DNA of 64,000 bases from Hymenopus coronatus (taxonomy: Eukaryota > Arthropoda > Insecta > Mantodea > Hymenopodidae), in assembly GCA_030762935.1 (NCBI GenBank), contig CM060883.1, positions 32,234,501 through 32,298,500 on the forward strand, given 5' to 3'. Of the stretch, positions 12,430 through 23,641 are shown one piece after another (position 1 is the stretch's first letter; each line of letters starts with the position of its first letter). Made by a program: the position numbers and the translations under genes. The notes under the pieces are model-generated. The model was not told the DNA's origin. It did not search any database and was given only the letters and a program-made list of their open reading frames with translations.

Positions 12430-13281
12430 CGCAAATTTTAATGTAAAAATAATAAAAATGTAAAACAATAATTAGGGTATCAAATATCTGTATATAGAAT
12501 TTTGGATGAAAATACAATCAAATATGTACTTACTATAAGTAGACGATAAAGTGAAAACGAATAGCTGCATTTTGAATACACAAAATTACTTTCAACCACG
12601 CTGATATGAAAACTGGACTTCTGAATCCGGTTACTCGCATTCGGTGTACAACCTTTGACATTTACCTTCGTATAGACTTCGTTTTTCGTTTTCATTTTTT
12701 TTTTTTCTTTGATGCTGTATGCAATGACACGTTTCTAACAAGCTCGCGCATGAAATAACTGATATTTCACCCGCGAGGGAGGGACATCCGATTCAAAGCC
12801 AGCAAAACACGCTGTTGCAGATCAAATATGTTATTCCTGGTTTGTTGGATTTATTTATCAAAAACTTTATGGTCGCTTATATCAGAGTTTATCACTTCAA
12901 TATGCATTATCTTTCTGCTACGACAACATTTGGGAGTAATTTTGCTAGACAGGGACTAAACGTTGTTTATCAGTAAATAACTCATCCTTTTGTTTCGTTG
13001 TTTTGCTTTTGAATACTCTGCAAGTCTGATCAAGGACGAATGCAGGATTTTGGTAAATGGTGCACTGTAGAACGTTTTTAAAAAGCTATTCCTATCCTAA
13101 ATAAGGCAAAATAAACATACCATATTTTCTAATAACAAAATATATTACATTTTGAACTAAATGAAAAATATTACAGTAGGGAAAATAAACTAAAGTAGTT
13201 CTGAATTAAGTAATGTGCAAGTAAAATAGTAACATTTTCCCTTACATTTTAAAACACTACTTTTGTAAATGGAAGAAAAAG
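12430..13281. other. Unassigned DNA
   Basis: 0.85 kb of AT-rich sequence with T-runs (12695-12707). I see no repeats, coding potential or tRNA-like parts. Confidence 0.35.
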
Positions 13282-14135
13282 TCTGAAATGTTCCATTCAC
13301 ATGATTTTCTCTAAATCGGATAACAAATTATTCTTAAACAGCTATTTCTTCTATGTTCTTCAAGCTAATCGAGATAAACATGACTAGCAATGGTCTTATT
13401 GCTTGCTTCTTTTTAAGTAGAAGAGAAATAAGGGAATATGTAGGCTAAAGCAGTAGTCAAATCTTTTAAGAGCTGGTTGCTATGTCATTGAAATCGGTTT
13501 TTTTTCTTTTTTTTTTTGCAATGCAGGTGATGACAAATTCCCTTACGCGAAAAGATCAAGCATTTTAAAACTGAAAACAAATAACAGGAATATCTAAAAG
13601 AATGAACAACTCTACGAAAAAAAAAGTATAAGAAAAATTTTGTCTTTTAACAAGATCTACATCTTTTTTGGGTAAGGTTTTATCTCTTATAGTTCACCAG
13701 TTATGCAGCAAAATTAACCCAGAATAAAGATTTCTTCAGAGGCTATTCCCATAAAATTTAAGATATCGTTTTATTTGTCATGTAAATATCATTAATATTC
13801 GAAATTGTAATCAAATTCGTTAGTCATTTTTGAGAAAAACAAAAATTTCGGAACTTTTTCCATGTAAAGGGAAGTTTAGGGTGGGGAATTTTTTGAAAAT
13901 TTTCCGTGTCGGATCCCTGTAAACCTCAAAACTTAAATGTCAGGTTTTGTATATTTAACAGACTTTTCTTTGTTGAAATTATTATGCTCACAGACACACT
14001 CAATGTTTTTCTTCTAAAAACGCTATTTTCAATTCAGGGAGTCTCAAAACCGTATTTCCGGTGAAATCTGGTTTACATATTTTAGGTGGAATTCTATACT
14101 TTCCCAGCTTACTATACACAGTAGATAAAGTAAAA
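13282..14135 (+). mobile_element. HPE, complete but diverged
   Basis: Starts TCTGAAATGTTCC and ends GATAAAGTAAAAAA. The microsatellite is nearly absent and the terminal palindrome is weak, consistent with an older copy. Confidence 0.87.
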
Positions 14136-14210
14136 AAAATAAAAAAATTAGACAGGAATTACACATATACAATACAAATGAAATAATTTTTAATTTAAGA
14201 AACTAATGGT

Positions 14211-14330
14211 TGGAACGCCTTCAACACACACCAGGAGAAAGATATCCAAAAATATTAAAGTATAAACAACGAGGATGGCGAAACACAGGAAGACCCAACA
14301 ATAGATGGATCAATTTGGAGACGCAATAGG
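14211..14330 (+). pseudogene. LINE ORF2 C-terminal fragment
   Basis: One frame reads ERYPKILKYKQRGWRNTGRP followed by NNRW. This is close to the 'RxPKxxLxYxPxGxRxxGRPxxRW' tail pattern common at the C-terminus of insect non-LTR retrotransposon polyproteins. No reverse transcriptase core is present, an in-frame stop follows the segment, and HPE copies lie on both sides. The motif is distinctive but short, so the clade is unresolved. Recognition is by memory of the family pattern. Confidence 0.6.
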
Positions 14331-14487
14331 CTAATAGGCCAATGAAACAGAAGGCATTCTCAAGAATTGATTTGGTTAAGTATTCTGAAAAAACAGCCTA
14401 GTATTTGAAAGAGGCCAGTCATGATTTAATTTCTTGTTTGCGAAGTCAAGTCTCTGAAAATTTCTCTATGTACTCATTAAAAATAGT

Positions 14488-14710
14488 GTTCCATTCATAT
14501 TACTTTCTCTACATCTCAGTAGCAAGTAATTATTAAAAAGCTTATTGGTCTATCTACTTCATACTAAAGATACAAACATTAGCAGAAATACTTACTTCCT
14601 TGAACGAAAAAGGCTAAAACGACAGTCAAATCCTATAGGAACTGGTTGCATCAGGTTGGAATTCGTTTTTTGCATGACCAGGAGTTGACAAATTTCAGCA
14701 TGAGAAAAAA
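14488..14710 (+). mobile_element. HPE, left-end fragment interrupted by another HPE
   Basis: Starts at TGTTCCATTCATATTACTTT and stops at GCATGAGAAAAAA, where the next HPE starts TCTTATGTG. In the consensus an A-run occurs at this spot (GAGAAAAGTATAAG), so a later HPE entered that A-run. Confidence 0.8.
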
Positions 14711-15386
14711 TCTTATGTGTACCATTCACATGACTTTCTCTACATCTCTGCAACAAATTATTCTATTTACTTCAACTAATCGAGAAAAAATTAGCAGAAA
14801 TAGTCTTATTATTTGCTTCCTTGTTAGTAAAAGCGAAATAAGGGAGTACCATAGGTTAAAGTGATAGTCAAAAGCTGGTTGCTATGTAACTGACGTTCCT
14901 TTGTTTGTATGGAAACGAGTTGACAAAGTCCTGTATGAGAAAAGTAAACTTTTTATAGCTGAAACCAAAAACAAGGAATATCTCAAAAAAATCAACTCCA
15001 CGAAAAAATGTATATAACATATATTGTCTGTTTTAAGGTGCTCTACATTTGATATGTGGTAAGTTTTTGTCCATCTCTTACGGTTTAGCAGTTATTCAAA
15101 ATTCAGTAAAATTCATCCAGAATAAACTATTCTTTCTTTATAGGCTATTCCCAGAAAATTCAAGTTATACATTTTATTTGTCTGGTAAATATCTTTAATA
15201 TACGATATTTTAATCAATATCGTTCGCCATTTTTTAGAAAATCAAAATTTTCGAAAAAAGTTCCATGTAAGGAGTTGTTTGGGGTTGGGGATTTTTCTCA
15301 AAATCTTCGCGTCGCATCCCTGGAAAATACTAAACTTAAATACCAAGTTTGGTATTTTAGCTAGTTTTCGTTTTTGAGTTATCGTG

Positions 15387-15425
<39 letters not shown>

Positions 15426-15564
15426 TTTTCTGAAAATGCTTTTTTTGGATACAGGAGGTCCTAAAACATGTATTTCCGATGAAATCTCTGTATCGAATTT
15501 TTGGGTGGAATACAATACTCTATCCCTATGTACATTGTACATACGGGGCTAGAGAAAGTAAAAA
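14711..15564 (+). mobile_element. HPE, complete copy, type 2 hairpin
   Basis: Starts TCTTATGTGTACC. A CA run lies at 15389-15423. The end hairpin (15517-15560) uses different arms from the usual one: CTATCCCTATGTAC against GTACATACGGGGCTAG. It ends AGAGAAAGTAAAAA. Confidence 0.93.
15517..15560. repeat. HPE right-end palindrome (type 2 hairpin)
   Basis: The arms are TATGTAC/GTACATA plus CCC/GGG and CTA/TAG. The sequence differs from the type 1 hairpin but pairing is kept, as in the copies at 29181, 37838 and 41953. Confidence 0.85.
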
Positions 15565-15849
15565 TGGACAACTTCACAAAAAAATGCGTATGATATATAT
15601 AAAGTTTAGTTTTACCGACTTCTCGTTTTTAGTTATCGTACTCACAGACACACGGACACACACACACACACACACATGGACACGCATATACACACATTCA
15701 CATACCCAGGGCCTTTTCTGAAGATGCTTTCTTTTGGATACAGGGGACCTTAAAACGTATATTTCCATGATATCTGGGTATCGAAGTTTTAGATGGAGTG
15801 CAATGCCTTCTCCTCGCATGTACTGTGCAACAAGTAGAGAAAGTAAAAA
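15565..15849 (+). mobile_element. HPE, internally deleted copy
   Basis: Begins at GACAACTTCACAAAAAAATG, jumps to TTTTACCGACTTCTCG, then keeps the CA microsatellite (15656-15700) and right end AGAGAAAGTAAAAAG. It may be the remainder of the copy at 14488 interrupted by 14711-15564. Confidence 0.8.
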
Positions 15850-16376
15850 GGAAGGAAAGAAAGTCACATAACCTTTTGCACCCACGAATAATTTATTTTC
15901 ATATCCATTCTTCAAATAGTCCTTAAAAAATGGTGTTGTCTTCTAATTAAATATAGCAATAGATTCCAAAAGTGCATCAATATGGGTAATTTCATTCTAA
16001 TTGGCCAATGATTTCACTGACGGACCGAAAGTGGCTCTCGTGTAATTATCAAAGAAATGCGTAAACTGAAGGTGATTTTACTAAAATTGTATAAGCCAGC
16101 CAATTCATACAGAGTTACAGTCGTGCAAAAACATTAACGGTAAAAGTTGTTTATCATCTGCACCATAATCTGAAAGAAAGAAACAGGACGATTAATATAT
16201 AATTCGCAGTGAAGCTTGGGGAGAAACCTAAATGAAAACATTTTAGCAAGAAAATAATTTAGTATATTTATTTTTCTGTAATTTAGAAATACTTACGTAT
16301 AGGAGTTATGATCTACCTACGCAGCATAAACATTTCTTCATGTGTGATCTAACATCTTAGACCCTGTGGAAGTTTT
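15850..16376. other. Unassigned DNA
   Basis: About 0.5 kb of AT-rich sequence. No repeat, tRNA-like part or credible reading frame seen. Confidence 0.35.
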
Positions 16377-16702
16377 TATCCCTTTTATATAAAAACGACA
16401 CTGAGGATTGTATTCCAGCCAAAAATTAAATTCGAGATTTCATCTGAAATAAATGATTTGAGACCCTCTGAATCTAAAGCAAGCGTTTAAGTAAAAAGGT
16501 CTGTGCGAACGCGCGTCCGTCTGAGAACAAAATATCTATAAAAAAAAAAAAACGAGAAATATTAAACTTGGTATTTAAGTTCAATGTCTTCTAAAGGTCC
16601 GATACAAAGATTTTCAAGGAAGTCCCGCAACGCAAGCTCCTATAATCATGGAAGGGTTTTCGAAATTTGCAATTTTCTCAAAAATGGCTTTGAAGATTTT
16701 TA
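16377..16702 (-). mobile_element. HPE right part, interrupted by a LINE
   Basis: A diverged minus-strand HPE: GTATTCCAGCCAAAAATT, TTCATCTGAAATAAATG and AATATTAAACTTGGTATTT are recognisable. It stops at AAGATTTTTATT and resumes at 17263 after a LINE-like insertion. Confidence 0.75.
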
Positions 16703-17262
16703 TTAATGAATGAATGAATAAGTGTATTTATTTTATTGACATAGCAATATCATACATAGAATTTCAACAATCGCACGGGTCCACAGACCGTACATGCTTT
16801 TGTAATACACATTACAAGCAATATTAAAACAACATTAACAAAGAATTAAAAGAGTAAACACGAAAATAAAAAGACAAAGGTAATACACAGTCAAAAGCAA
16901 TATTAAACAACAATAAAGAATTAAGAGTGAACACGAAAATAAAAATACAAAGATATTCAAATATAGCAATTTAAATTTACAGCACAGAGTATACATCTTA
17001 CACCCTATTATAATAGATAATTACACTTAAAAGACATATATACACCATATATAAAACCATAGCACAACAGTGACCTAAGTATGACATAATATATATATAT
17101 ATATATGTAGAACATTGTAGTCACTTTGGTTTAGTTGATCTTATTCCTCCCCCCCTTCTCTATTGGCAGCCTCCTCAGATGTCAGCTGTCTTGCCTTAAG
17201 TATAAATTTACCTAGTCCGCGCATGTTTTCCGTGCCTGCCAGTAGCGTCCAACATGCTTCTA
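16703..17262 (-). mobile_element. LINE 3' end, nested in an HPE (putative)
   Basis: Read on the minus strand this ends in a simple ATTC repeat tail (GAATGAATGAATAA on the plus strand) and interrupts an HPE body at TTTTTATT / CTTCTATTAAAAT. Near the 5' side the minus strand encodes a short stretch resembling ARQLTSEEAANRE, seen in LINE C-termini. The middle contains two 78-bp direct repeats. Clade unresolved. Confidence 0.5.
16802..16952. repeat. 78-bp direct repeat, two units
   Basis: Unit 1 starts GTAATACACATTACAAGCA at 16802 and unit 2 starts GTAATACACAGTCAAAAGCA at 16880. Both continue through GAATTAA...AACACGAAAATAAAAA. Confidence 0.88.
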
Positions 17263-17429
17263 TTAAAATAACATATGCTTAAGAGATTTTCGTGAAAATA
17301 AAACGTAATGTGAATCTCCTGGAAACTGCCTCAGAAGTCCTATTCATTCTAAATGAATTTTGCATAACTGATAAACTGTTAGAAATAGATACAATCTTAC
17401 TAACATATCTCGTTCAAGGAAACTAATTA
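17263..17429 (-). mobile_element. HPE, continuation after LINE insertion
   Basis: Resumes TTAAAATAACATATGCTTAA and AATGAATTTTGCATAACTG, the next segment of the HPE begun at 16377. It is then interrupted by a SINE. Confidence 0.75.
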
Positions 17430-17665
17430 TGTCAGAAGCTGCTCTCGAGATTATGAGTTTAATTGTCCAATACCACGGATTAAGTATTGGCATGGCTTCC
17501 TTCGGAAGGGAACTACAGCCGGTGGTTCCTTATCGAATATTTGACACAGAACCTTAAGCCTGATAAGAGGCCTTCGAGCAAAATTTACGGTGTTTCACAA
17601 ACAATATAGAATTAGATGCTAATAATCACAATAGTTAAAGAGCGAGCATAAATAAAACAAAATTT
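17430..17665 (+). mobile_element. SINE family 1, diverged head
   Basis: The body CATGGCTTCCTTCGGAAGGG and the tail TTAAAGAGCGAGCATAAATAAA match copies at 47212, 56540, 57421 and 61550. The tRNA-like head is degraded (GAGTTTAATTGTCC). Confidence 0.75.
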
Positions 17666-17670
17666 GAATT

Positions 17671-18016
17671 TCTCACGATTTCCCAGTTATGCAAAGTTCA
17701 GCCATAATGAAGAGGATTTCAGAGCCCATTGCCAGAAAATTCAAGGTATAAATTTGGTTTATGATACAGATGTCCTATATTTATGAGTTTTTTAATAAAA
17801 ATCGTTAGAGCCAGTTTTGAAAAAGTCAATATTTGTCAACAGTTTTCCATATAAAGGGTAGTTCGTCTTGGAGGATTTTCAAGAAAACCTTCGAGTCGCA
17901 TTTTGGAAGGCACTGAAATAAATTTCAAGTTTGATATTTAACCGAATTTTCGCTTTTGAGTTATGTTGTTCATTCACTCACCCACACCACACACTTACAG
18001 ACTTATTTTCTAAAAA
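17671..18016 (+). mobile_element. HPE, middle fragment cut by a later HPE
   Basis: Runs from TTTCTCACGATTTCCCAG through a short CA-rich tract (17979-17995) and stops in CTATTTTCTAAAAA-like sequence, where the next copy begins TCTGATGTGCTCC. Again the join is an A-run. Confidence 0.82.
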
Positions 18017-18788
18017 TCTGATGTGCTCCATTCACATGACTTTCCCTGAAACAAATTATTGTTAAACAGCTTATTCTTCTATTTACTTCAAGCCGATCCA
18101 GATCAACACTACTGGAATTGGTGTTAACGCTTGCTTCCTTGCAAGTAGAAAAGATATTAGGGAGTACACTAGGCTGAAGCAATAGTCAAACGTTTTAAAA
18201 GCTGGTTGCTATGATATATGATTGCTATGTAATTGACTTTCATTTCTTTGCATGGCCAGAAGTTGACAAATTCCGTATGACAAAAGTTCAAATATTTTAA
18301 AATTAAACCAATAACAAGGAATATAAACAAAATGACCAACTCCAGGATAAAATGTGTAGGACATTAATTACGTGTTTCAACGAGATCAATATTTTTTGTG
18401 TAGTAAGTTTTTGTCTGTCTCTTACGGTTTATCAGTTATGCAAAATAATAATAAAAAAAAAAACATTATCTAGAATAAAGAGCTCTTCAGATGCTTTTCC
18501 GAGGAAATTCAAAATAATTTTTTTTTGTCCTGTAAATATCTTTAATAAAAATCGTTAGCCATTTTTCAGAAAATTTTCGTGTCACATCCTTGAAATATAC
18601 TAAATTTAAATACCAAGTTTGGTATTTAAAAGAGTTTTCGTTTTTGATTTATCTGTTCACAGACACACGGACAGACACACACATTCTAAAAATGTTTCTA
18701 AAACGTGTACTACCTGTGAAATCGGTATCGAATTTTTGGATGGAGTGCAATATTTTCTCTACCTACTATAAACGCGATAGAAAAAAAA
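18017..18788 (+). mobile_element. HPE, internally shortened
   Basis: Starts TCTGATGTGCTCC. The section before the microsatellite is deleted, but the CAGACACACGGACAGACAC tract and GAAATCGGTATCGAATTTTT block are kept. It ends in an A-rich tract instead of a clear palindrome. Confidence 0.85.
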
Positions 18789-18820
18789 CAAAACAAAACA
18801 AAAAAAAAAAACAACAACAG

Positions 18821-18887
18821 TTGGTTATTCGTTACGAAAGAGCATTCAGATAATGCGTCCGACATGCGCGTTAATAAAATAAAAAAG
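18821..18887. repeat. 67-bp direct repeat, copy 1
   Basis: GTTGGTTATTCGTTACGAAA through AATAAAATAAAAAAG, matched at 19990-20057 at roughly 85% by eye. The two flank an HPE and a SINE-like segment. Confidence 0.85.
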
Positions 18888-18889
18888 AA

Positions 18890-19594
18890 TCTGACGTGCT
18901 ACACTCACATGAATTTGTCTAACTGCTCGACAATCAAACTTCTTTAAAACAGATCATTCTTCTTTCTATACCATGCTAATCAAGATAAGCATTAGCATAA
19001 TGCTCTTATTACTTAGTTCCTTATAAGTAGAAGAGAATTAAAGGAATGCGCTATGCTAAAACGATTGTCAAATGTTTTTAAAGCTATCGTTATGCGATAG
19101 ACATTGAAATTAGCTTCTTTCCTTGACCAGGAGTAGAACAAAAGAAAAACGAACACTTCCTGTCTGAGAAAAGTATAAGTATTTTAAAATTGAAACCAAT
19201 AACAAATATCTCTACAGCAAAAATGCATATGATATAAAAAATGTGTGTTTTAAAGAGATCTACATTTTTGTGTAGTACGATGTTGTCTATTTCTTAAGGT
19301 TTACTAGTTATGCAAAATTAAGAAAAATGTATCCAGAATAAACAGATCTTCATAGGCTATTCCCGAAAAATTCAAGATATACATTTTATTTGTGGTGTAA
19401 ATATAAGGTATTTTATTCAAAATCGTTAGTCATTTTTGAGAAAAATAAAACTTTAAAAATTTTTTTTTCATATAAAGTGTGGTTTGGTGTAGGGGAATTT
19501 CCTTGAAAATCGTGTTGCATCCTGGAAGACACTGAACTAAATCCAAGTTATAACTTTGAGTTATGTTGTTCACACACAGAAACAGGGTCTTTTT

Positions 19595-19625
<31 letters not shown>

Positions 19626-19750
19626 GCTCATTTTGGATTCAGGGGGTCTCAAAACATGCATTTCTGGTGAAATCTCGATATCAAATTTTTGGATGGAATG
19701 CAATACTTTATGAACTATGTCCTAAATACTACGCGTTAGAGAAAGTAAAA
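18890..19750 (+). mobile_element. HPE, complete copy with poly-A tract
   Basis: Starts TCTGACGTGCTACACTCACA, the variant left end, and ends AGAGAAAGTAAAAAA. The microsatellite is almost gone; an A-run of about 27 lies at 19599-19625. Confidence 0.88.
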
Positions 19751-19870
19751 AAAGAGAAGAAAGAAGAAAACACTTCCTCTACTTACTGCATGTACGTGGC
19801 AGAGAATGCAATACGCTCACATTCGCTCCTACATTCATACTTGAAGATTCTAATTATAGAAACGTTCACT

Positions 19871-19945
19871 ACCCCAGTCGGGAATTGAACGGAGATAACC
19901 AGCATTTTCAATACTCGACTATAGACCAATCAATAGGTGCAAAGC
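19871..19945 (-). mobile_element. tRNA-derived SINE head
   Basis: The minus strand reads TGGTCTATAGTCGAG then CCGTTCAATTCCCGACTGG, with A-box and B-box spacing like a tRNA. It is related to the segment at 2690-2765. No tail delimited. Confidence 0.5.
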
Positions 19946-19989
19946 CAATAGGTAATTTACTATATACATACTAATTATACTGTTACTGC

Positions 19990-20057
19990 AGTTGGTAATT
20001 CGTTCCGAAAGAGCATTCAGATAATGTGACTGAACTGCGCGTCAATAAGATAAAAAA
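19990..20057. repeat. 67-bp direct repeat, copy 2
   Basis: GTTGGTAATTCGTTCCGAAA through AATAAGATAAAAAAG. Partner of 18821-18887. Confidence 0.85.
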
Positions 20058-21675
20058 GTTTGTTTATTTTGAAAGATAATTACTATTATCTTTTGTTTCC
20101 TAGGCCTCGTCCAGGAAATTACTGTAATTTTCCTGTCCGTCAAACAAGTCTGTCCAGTTTCCTTGTTTTTCACTCCTCTTGCGTGTGACTGACAACTCTA
20201 GTTCACTTTTCACACGTCTCTCGTATAAAAACTCTTTGCTGAAGCGGGCCTAACGCGAGAAAAAAAATGAAATGTTCTTTTTTGAGAATTATTGTCCAGA
20301 ATAGTGCAACTAGCTTCCTGTATTTTTAATCACAAAAGATAACAGTAACGCTTTGTTTGGGGCAGTTAATGGTTATTTATTATACACGTGGATAAACAGA
20401 GAGGATATCCATGAGTAGAACAATTTAAAACGCTATCTCGTTCAGTGATATATCTGAGTTCTTTTCTTTGGGTGTGCGTGGGTGAGATCAGAAATTATAA
20501 CTGAGCCATATTAAATCTGCAAACTTCCAGAGTATTAATTAATTATAGACAAACTAAATAATTTAAGTTACCTTGTCCCATTAAACTGCTACCGTTGAAT
20601 CCTTTTGCAACCACCGCCAAACAGGCTACAACGGGCTGCTTTACAACCAGTGTAGCAAGAGTCAATAAGTTTTGGCGATGCGTGCTCTTATATTAAATCC
20701 TCCTACATCAGACAATCCCACCATAGCTACTACGTTCTATGTTACCAAATTTTACTCTTCATATAAACATCTGAGATACGGTCCTCAATCTCTGACCTGT
20801 TAATCCTAGGTATTCTTTCCAGTTATTAATTATTATAGGTATTGACTTACCAGGAATTGAGACTTGAGCTTCTGCTTTCCAAGTTTCTCGGGAGTTAATC
20901 ACCTTCACTGCTATGATTTCAAGATAAATGCTTCCTCCAAGGAAATTTTCCTTTACTAATCACTTATTCTTAATATTTTGTAACGTGCTCTTTTAAGGGG
21001 ACAGTCAAGTGAAAATATTAAGTATTACATTTTTAGAGCCTTAAAATGTTGTATAATTATTTCTCAGCTTTAAATTAGTCTCACTGCAAAATTCCAGCCA
21101 TCTACTCTAAACAGTTTCCATTTTATTAATATTTTAATTAAATTTTTATTATTTTATATAAAATAGTTTTCAAAACAATTTTAATTTTTCATGCAAAATA
21201 TATGGTAGCAATTTTCGTAGTTACATGCAAATACAGTTTGGTCTGAGTTTTGCTGCATAATAAAAGCGAAACATACAGAATGTTTTTCTACCTGCAACCT
21301 TTACAGTTTTAAAAATGTGTGTTTTACGTACTACCACAAAATGCTCGACTAATTAATTCTCATTAAAACCTAGATCCAATTGTAAAGCAAACACTTTTAA
21401 AGAGCTTTTATTTCAAATGTCAACAGTGAAAATTGTTCCACAAGGGACTTTTTGTGTAAAGAAAAATTTAGTTTCGAGAAAGGAGCTGAATGAAAACGCC
21501 GTCGGCCACTCAAGGTATTTAAAAATGTAAAAAAATATATTACCTTTAATTTTTTTATTTAGTAATACAAACAGCAACTCACAAATTTAGTCTAAACGCT
21601 CGGATATTCAGCTGACTGTCTCCTTTACATTTATATATCATTTCTTGATTTTGATACAAACAATTATTTATTGAT
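20058..21675. other. Unassigned DNA
   Basis: 1.6 kb of AT-rich sequence free of HPE. No long reading frame, SINE or inverted repeat recognised. It may be older single-copy intergenic DNA. Confidence 0.4.
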
Positions 21676-21685
21676 GACCCCAATG

Positions 21686-22018
21686 TGTTTTATAGCTCCA
21701 TGGCACGACAGCTTACAAGGAACTTTGATCTACCAACCGGCCGCTGCGTCCCCCATCTTGGTCCATGATAGACGTCATGGATGGGGTGCAGCATTGAAGG
21801 GTGAGACGTGGTCAGCGCCTCGAAACCCCCTGGCCGATTAATGCGGTCTTAATGACCTGGAACCGTTACATCTCCATCAAGTAACACCTCAATTGCCCCC
21901 CCCCCAGGGACCTCGCGAGGCTGAATGCACCCTGATCCAGGTCTTCCAGCGGGGGAAAAATCCCCACGCCGGTACTGGGAATCGAACCCCAGAGACGCTA
22001 CCACCCCTCTAAGGAGAC
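21686..22018 (-). mobile_element. SINE family 2 with target duplication
   Basis: Reverse copy of the family seen at 46546-46867. Shared blocks are GGTACTGGGAATCGAACCCC (B-box side), the GGGGAAAAATCCCCACGCC tract, TTAATGCGGTCTT and CTGCGTCCCCCATCTTGG. The 10-base direct repeat GACCCCAATG flanks it at 21676-21685 and 22019-22028, the expected retroposition footprint. Confidence 0.88.
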
Positions 22019-22084
22019 GACCCCAATGATTTTATACAATAAATAAATCTAATAGGGTCATAATTCCGGTATCAATATTTACTT

Positions 22085-22290
22085 ACACTGCTTTACATTC
22101 AAAAGGTCGTGAGTTCGAATCTCGCTTAGGGTGAGTTACCCGGATAAGGTTTTTTCGGCGTTTTCCCTTATCCTGAGAAGACGAATGTCGAGTAACTTTA
22201 AGCTCCACGGACCCCGAGATCTTTTGAGCCTCATTTCGCCAATTTCATTCATCGTCCGATATGACCATTCAGGTTAAAGGACGTTAAACT

Positions 22291-22331
<41 letters not shown>
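22085..22331 (+). mobile_element. SINE family 4 with (TA)n tail
   Basis: B-box-like GTGAGTTCGAATCTCGC at 22106-22122, then CCCTTATCCTGAGAAGACG, TTTAAGCTCCACGGACCCCG and TTCATTCATCGTCCGATATG, ending in about 18 TA units (22294-22330). Part of the same body lies at 33893-34038. Confidence 0.8.
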
Positions 22332-22338
<7 letters not shown>

Positions 22339-23025
22339 TTACTTATAGTAACAGGAAATAATTTTAACACAAGTGCTCTATTTTCCCCATTTATTTAGAC
22401 CGTGCGCAATTTATTCACCCATGTAATTTACTAATCGTAAGTATCTAATTAACGACATTTCAGAAATGTGTTTAAGAACTCGAAATGCCAATATTAGTTT
22501 GCGAGATTGCTGTGCATAAATCAAATCCTTTCCCCTTTCAGAAATTCTGTGCACGCATATGGCGAAAGCCCACAGACAAGCTCTTCCTAACACATTGCTG
22601 CACGCTATCGCCGATTCTCAACTGTACACGAGATCTATATATACGATGGGCAAAAAGCTTATTTTTCCTTTTTTTATCCGCTATGTTGATGAGGTACAAA
22701 ACCCAGGACAGGGGCGTGCGCGTTGCCAACACGTGAAGGTTTGTGTTTGTCACGCACAACACGGTCAGTTGAAGCGTGTAATTACAGAACGTAAAACGTT
22801 CATTTGTTTCCTTTCATCACTCGCTATGTTTGCCATATGTTATTATCCCCCTAATGTTGACATAATCGTAGGTTTCTGTGACGTTAACCGCATGCACGCC
22901 ATCCCAGAAACTTTACGTTTGATATTCTCTATGCGGGACATGCACTTGGATTAAAGCCCGATATTCCATTGTCATGTTGGCCAGTCAGCCGGATAATTTC
23001 ACAAACGGAAAAAGAAGAAGAAAAA
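22332..23025. other. Unassigned DNA with a 131-codon open frame
   Basis: The open frame at 22559-22954 (+) is one of the longest in the window, but the product resembles nothing I know. It overlaps others on the opposite strand and has no evident splice context. Probably chance. Confidence 0.3.
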
Positions 23026-23143
23026 TCTGATGTGTCACACTAACATGACTTTCTCTAGCTGCTCCACAGATAACTTCTTACAGAAGATTATTCTTCTTTC
23101 TACACATGCTAATAGAGATAAACATTAGCAGATTGTTCTTATA
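23026..23143 (+). mobile_element. HPE left end, interrupted by a TIR element
   Basis: Starts TCTGATGTGTCACACTAACA and stops within the CAGATTGTTCTTA segment. The body resumes at 23642 after the 498-bp insertion. Confidence 0.88.
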
Positions 23144-23641
23144 CAGGCCGTTTCAAAATGACACCTAACGAAGATAGCAGTCAATTAGCTTACATTTTGA
23201 CTTGTCCGAAACTTGATGTCGCAATTTTCAAACTCTTCTACTTAAAGTTTTATGTGTGTTTAAAAATCGCACACATTTGGGATTAGGCTGGGAAGGAACA
23301 ACGGTTATCATACGTCACGTAAACTACCTCAGAAGGTGTTATACGAAACACATAACAAAACAAAACTTACATGTTACGTTTTCCATTACTAAGGTGACCT
23401 GTGCGGCGCCGGCGTGTCTATCAAACCACGCATACACCACGCGACTGGGACCTTCGCAACCAACCGGCATCTCTCTTGGAGTGGGCCAGGCACGTACCAT
23501 TTGTTTAGGTACTACTGCCTAATCCATGGTGATTTTATGAAAATGTTTGTATGTGCCGAATTTAGAGCTGAAAATTATATTCACGCATCACGTACGGTAT
23601 GACCAACATATCTTCGTTTGGTGTCGTTTTGAAACACCCTG
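23144..23641. mobile_element. 498-bp TIR element (MITE-like) in an HPE
   Basis: The left end CAGGCCGTTTCAAAATGACA is matched inverted by the right end, whose reverse complement reads CAGGGTGTTTCAAAACGACA. The inverted repeats extend about 33 bp, to GAAGATA. TA flanks both sides (23142-23143 and 23642-23643), as in Tc1/mariner-type integration. The interior has no recognisable transposase; an 88-codon frame inside is not identifiable. The surrounding HPE continues across the insertion. Confidence 0.92.

Noticed and set aside
22559..22954. 131-codon coding gene
   Set aside because: No recognised motif, overlapped by opposite-strand frames, no promoter or splice evidence.
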